DNA of 64,000 nt, taken from NCBI GenBank assembly GCA_019634635.1, contig JAHCBB010000005.1, forward strand, positions 1-64,000. Reading direction: 5' to 3'. Made by a program: the position numbers and the translations under genes. Source of the stretch: Verrucomicrobiia bacterium. Lineage in GTDB: Bacteria > Verrucomicrobiota > Verrucomicrobiia > Limisphaerales > UBA9464. Positions 62,119-64,000 of this stretch are shown here, piece by piece; position 1 is the stretch's first letter, and the number at the start of each line of letters is the position of its first letter. The notes under the pieces are model-generated. The model was not told where the DNA came from and did not search any database. It saw only the letters and a list, made by a program, of their open reading frames with translations.

Positions 62119-63651
62119 ATGCACGAGACCGATTCCCGTCCCAGCTTTGAGCCCGGCCGCCGGTTCCGGATCGGCGTGAGCGTCGTCGTGGCGGTGGCCT
62201 CCCTGCTGGCCCTGGTGGCCATGATGAACTTCGTCGCCGTCACGCGCCACGTGTGGCGTTTCGATGTGCGCGCCGCCCGCGGCACCGCGTTGTCCCCGCT
62301 GACCGTGCAGCTGCTCGAGTCCCTGACCAACACCGTCAAGGTGACCGTGATCTTCAATCCCGCGGACGACCTCTTCACCCACGTGGACGGCCTCCTGCGC
62401 GAGTACGCCGCGCGCACCCCCCACCTGCGGGTCGAGGTCGTGGATTATCTCCGAAATCCCGGGTCGGCCCAGCTTCTGAAGAGCCGCTACAAGCTGGGGG
62501 CCGACGCGGGAAATGTCGTGGTGTTCGATGGCGGGTCCGGGCGCACCCGGGTGGTCACGGCGGGCCAGTTGTCGGTGTACAATGCCGACGACACCCGGGC
62601 ATTGATGGCGGGGGAGGACCGCGAGATCCGACGCTCGGGCTTCACCGGGGAATACCACTTCACCAGTGCCCTGGCGGCCGTCCAGGAAGGGGAACCGGTG
62701 AAGGCGGGCTACCTCATGGGCCATGGCGAGCATCCGCCCGACAGCCAGGAGCCCCTGATGGGTTATTCCCGGTTTCTCGAACTGCTGACCGGCGAGAAAA
62801 ATCTCAGCGTTGAGCTGGTCCACCTCGGCGCCGCCACCAACGAGATTCCGGCGGACGTCCAGCTCCTCATCATCGCCGGCCCCACCAGCCCGCTGTTGCC
62901 CGGCGAGATCACCAAGCTGGACGCCTTCCTCCAGCGCGGGGGGCGGCTGCTGGCACTGCTGCATCCGTATTCCGTGGAAAAGGGCACGGGACTCGAAGGG
63001 CTGCTGCAGCGCTGGGGCGTTGCGGCTCCGCCAGGCTATGCCGGGGACGAACAGTTCACCACCTACACCAAGCTGGACGTCATCGCCCGCAATTTTGGGA
63101 TGCATCCACTGGTCCTGCCGTTGCGGCGGGACCACGGGGCGCTGTACCTGCCCCTGCCGCGCATTGTGGGTCCGATGCCCCCGGATCGGCTCCCGGCCGA
63201 CGCCCCACGGGCCGAGGTGCTGGTCTGGACCAGCGATGCAGGGTTCACGCGTTCACGGATCCAGGGCGGCCAGGCGGGGTTTGATCCGGCCCGTGACTTC
63301 AGGGGCAAGCCGGTGCCGATGGCCGTGGCGGCCGAACAGGGCGGGGTTTCCGGGATCGCCGCCGGCCGCAGTGCCGCCCGGCTCGTCGTCATCGGAGACT
63401 CCACCATGTTTGCCAACGAATCCCTCGGGAAGCCGTTCGAAACTGCAAACAACCGGGACTTTGCCTCCCTGGCCGTGAGCTGGCTGCTGGATCGCCCGCA
63501 ATCCATGGCCATCGGCCCCAGACCCATCCGGGAATACCGGCTCCAGTTCACGGAACCGCAAATGCGACGCCTGCGCTGGGTGCTCCTGGGAGCCCTGCCC
63601 GGCGGCGTGTTGCTGCTTGGGGGGATGGTCTGGCTCCGCCGCCGCAGCTGA
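62119..63651 (+). CDS. GldG-like ABC transporter auxiliary protein
   Basis: A 510-residue protein with one membrane segment at each end (about 20-44 and 480-500). The large periplasmic part begins with the family features DVRAARGTALSPLTVQLLESL and VTVIFNPADDLFTHVDGLLREYA, then AGYLMGHGEHPPDSQE and LLIIAGPTSPLLPGEI. It belongs to the GldG/ABC_transp_aux family that accompanies GldA and GldF. In Bacteroidota these proteins serve gliding and secretion; in this phylum the role is not established. Confidence 0.88.
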   Translation: MHETDSRPSFEPGRRFRIGVSVVVAVASLLALVAMMNFVAVTRHVWRFDVRAARGTALSPLTVQLLESLTNTVKVTVIFNPADDLFTHVDGLLREYAARTPHLRVEVVDYLRNPGSAQLLKSRYKLGADAGNVVVFDGGSGRTRVVTAGQLSVYNADDTRALMAGEDREIRRSGFTGEYHFTSALAAVQEGEPVKAGYLMGHGEHPPDSQEPLMGYSRFLELLTGEKNLSVELVHLGAATNEIPADVQLLIIAGPTSPLLPGEITKLDAFLQRGGRLLALLHPYSVEKGTGLEGLLQRWGVAAPPGYAGDEQFTTYTKLDVIARNFGMHPLVLPLRRDHGALYLPLPRIVGPMPPDRLPADAPRAEVLVWTSDAGFTRSRIQGGQAGFDPARDFRGKPVPMAVAAEQGGVSGIAAGRSAARLVVIGDSTMFANESLGKPFETANNRDFASLAVSWLLDRPQSMAIGPRPIREYRLQFTEPQMRRLRWVLLGALPGGVLLLGGMVWLRRRS

Positions 63652-63660
63652 AGCCGACTG

Positions 63661-64000
63661 ATGAACGCCCGCACCACCTGGATCCTGTTTCTGTCCGCCG
63701 CGGTCCTCGGCGGCTACCTGTACCTGTCCGGATCGCGCTCCGGACACGGCTCCGGCGTGGGGGGGGACGGGTTTGTGCCGGTGGTCGGTTCGGAAGTGAC
63801 CGCCGTCGAACTGGCCCGGTCCAATCTTGTGCTCCGCGTCGAACGGACCGCCAGCGGCTGGCAGATGGTCCTTCCCGTGACGTATCGCGCCCAGAGTTCT
63901 TCCGTGGACGCATTCCTCGAGGCCCTTGAAGGCATGAGGCCGCGCACCATGATCCCATTGTCCCGGATCGCGGACAGCGGCGCCACCAATGGTCTCACGG
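63661..64000 (+). CDS. DUF4340 domain protein, N-terminal part (cut by window end)
   Basis: An open frame from the ATG at 63661 to the edge encodes 113 residues. One N-terminal membrane anchor (TWILFLSAAVLGGYLYLSG) is followed by VTAVELARSNLVLRVERTASGWQMVLP and SSVDAFLEALEGMRPRTMIP, the layout of DUF4340 proteins that follow GldG-like genes. It starts 9 nt after the GldG-like gene and completes the four-gene module. Confidence 0.8.
   Translation, partial: MNARTTWILFLSAAVLGGYLYLSGSRSGHGSGVGGDGFVPVVGSEVTAVELARSNLVLRVERTASGWQMVLPVTYRAQSSSVDAFLEALEGMRPRTMIPLSRIADSGATNGLT

Overview
The window is a GC-rich bacterial chromosome segment, most likely from the phylum Verrucomicrobiota, possibly the Pedosphaera/Limisphaera side. 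This placement is inferred from gene content: secreted sulfatases, a PEP-CTERM protein, several PQQ-like and NHL beta-propeller proteins, DUF2851, dimeric dUTPase, very large secreted repeat proteins, and a GldA/F/G-type transporter followed by DUF4340. No 16S rRNA or other decisive marker is present. Coding density is high and both strands are used in short operons.

Layout. 1-1.1 kb is a decayed edge: an IS110 transposase tail, an integrase-type transposase tail, two large imperfect palindromes and a doubly truncated rho fragment that kept its terminator. 1.1-7.2 kb (+) is housekeeping: a DUF255 thioredoxin-like protein, a DUF202 membrane protein, rplM-rpsI, argC and larC. 7.2-13.1 kb (-) is an arsenic cluster (arsR, ACR3 pump, arsC, exported arsenate-reductase-like protein) running into an ABC-2-type permease, an exported LolA-like protein and a DUF4870 protein. 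13.7-16.5 kb is a secreted PQQ-propeller protein.

16.5-25.3 kb is the most unusual block. A five-gene operon (-) encodes a tandem-duplicated ABC substrate-binding protein, a STAS protein with an unknown C-terminal domain, an ABC permease, an ABC ATPase, and a single polypeptide fusing an RsbW-like kinase to a STAS domain. It converges on a cNMP-binding RsbU-like phosphatase, and a LysR regulator diverges from its other end. It looks like an ABC uptake or sensing system wired to a complete partner-switching module.

25.5-36.9 kb holds a divergent RtcB-like ligase, a DUF4276 gene broken at an IS110 remnant, a 2248-residue secreted multidomain protein (PQQ propeller, Ig, InlB-like repeats, C-type lectin, L-type lectin, He_PIG repeats) with a 2.2-kb AT-rich island inside it and 28-bp imperfect direct repeats around it, an NHL protein, hpt and dut. 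37.0-46.4 kb holds a 1752-residue subtilase, an iron-type alcohol dehydrogenase, a PhoB/PhoR-like pair, a small conserved protein and ispF. 46.5-54.9 kb holds an eroded DUF4143-type ATPase, two sulfatases flanking a flippase-like protein and a secreted propeller/toroid protein, then coaD and a TPR protein. 54.9-64.0 kb holds a second RsbU-type phosphatase with REC and PAS domains, a PEP-CTERM protein, tRNA-Lys(CTT), DUF2851, an HtrA protease and the GldA-like ABC operon, which runs off the right edge.

Several genes have sigma70-like hexamers placed so that the start codon lies only about 6-10 nt after the -10 element, suggesting leaderless or very short-leader mRNAs.
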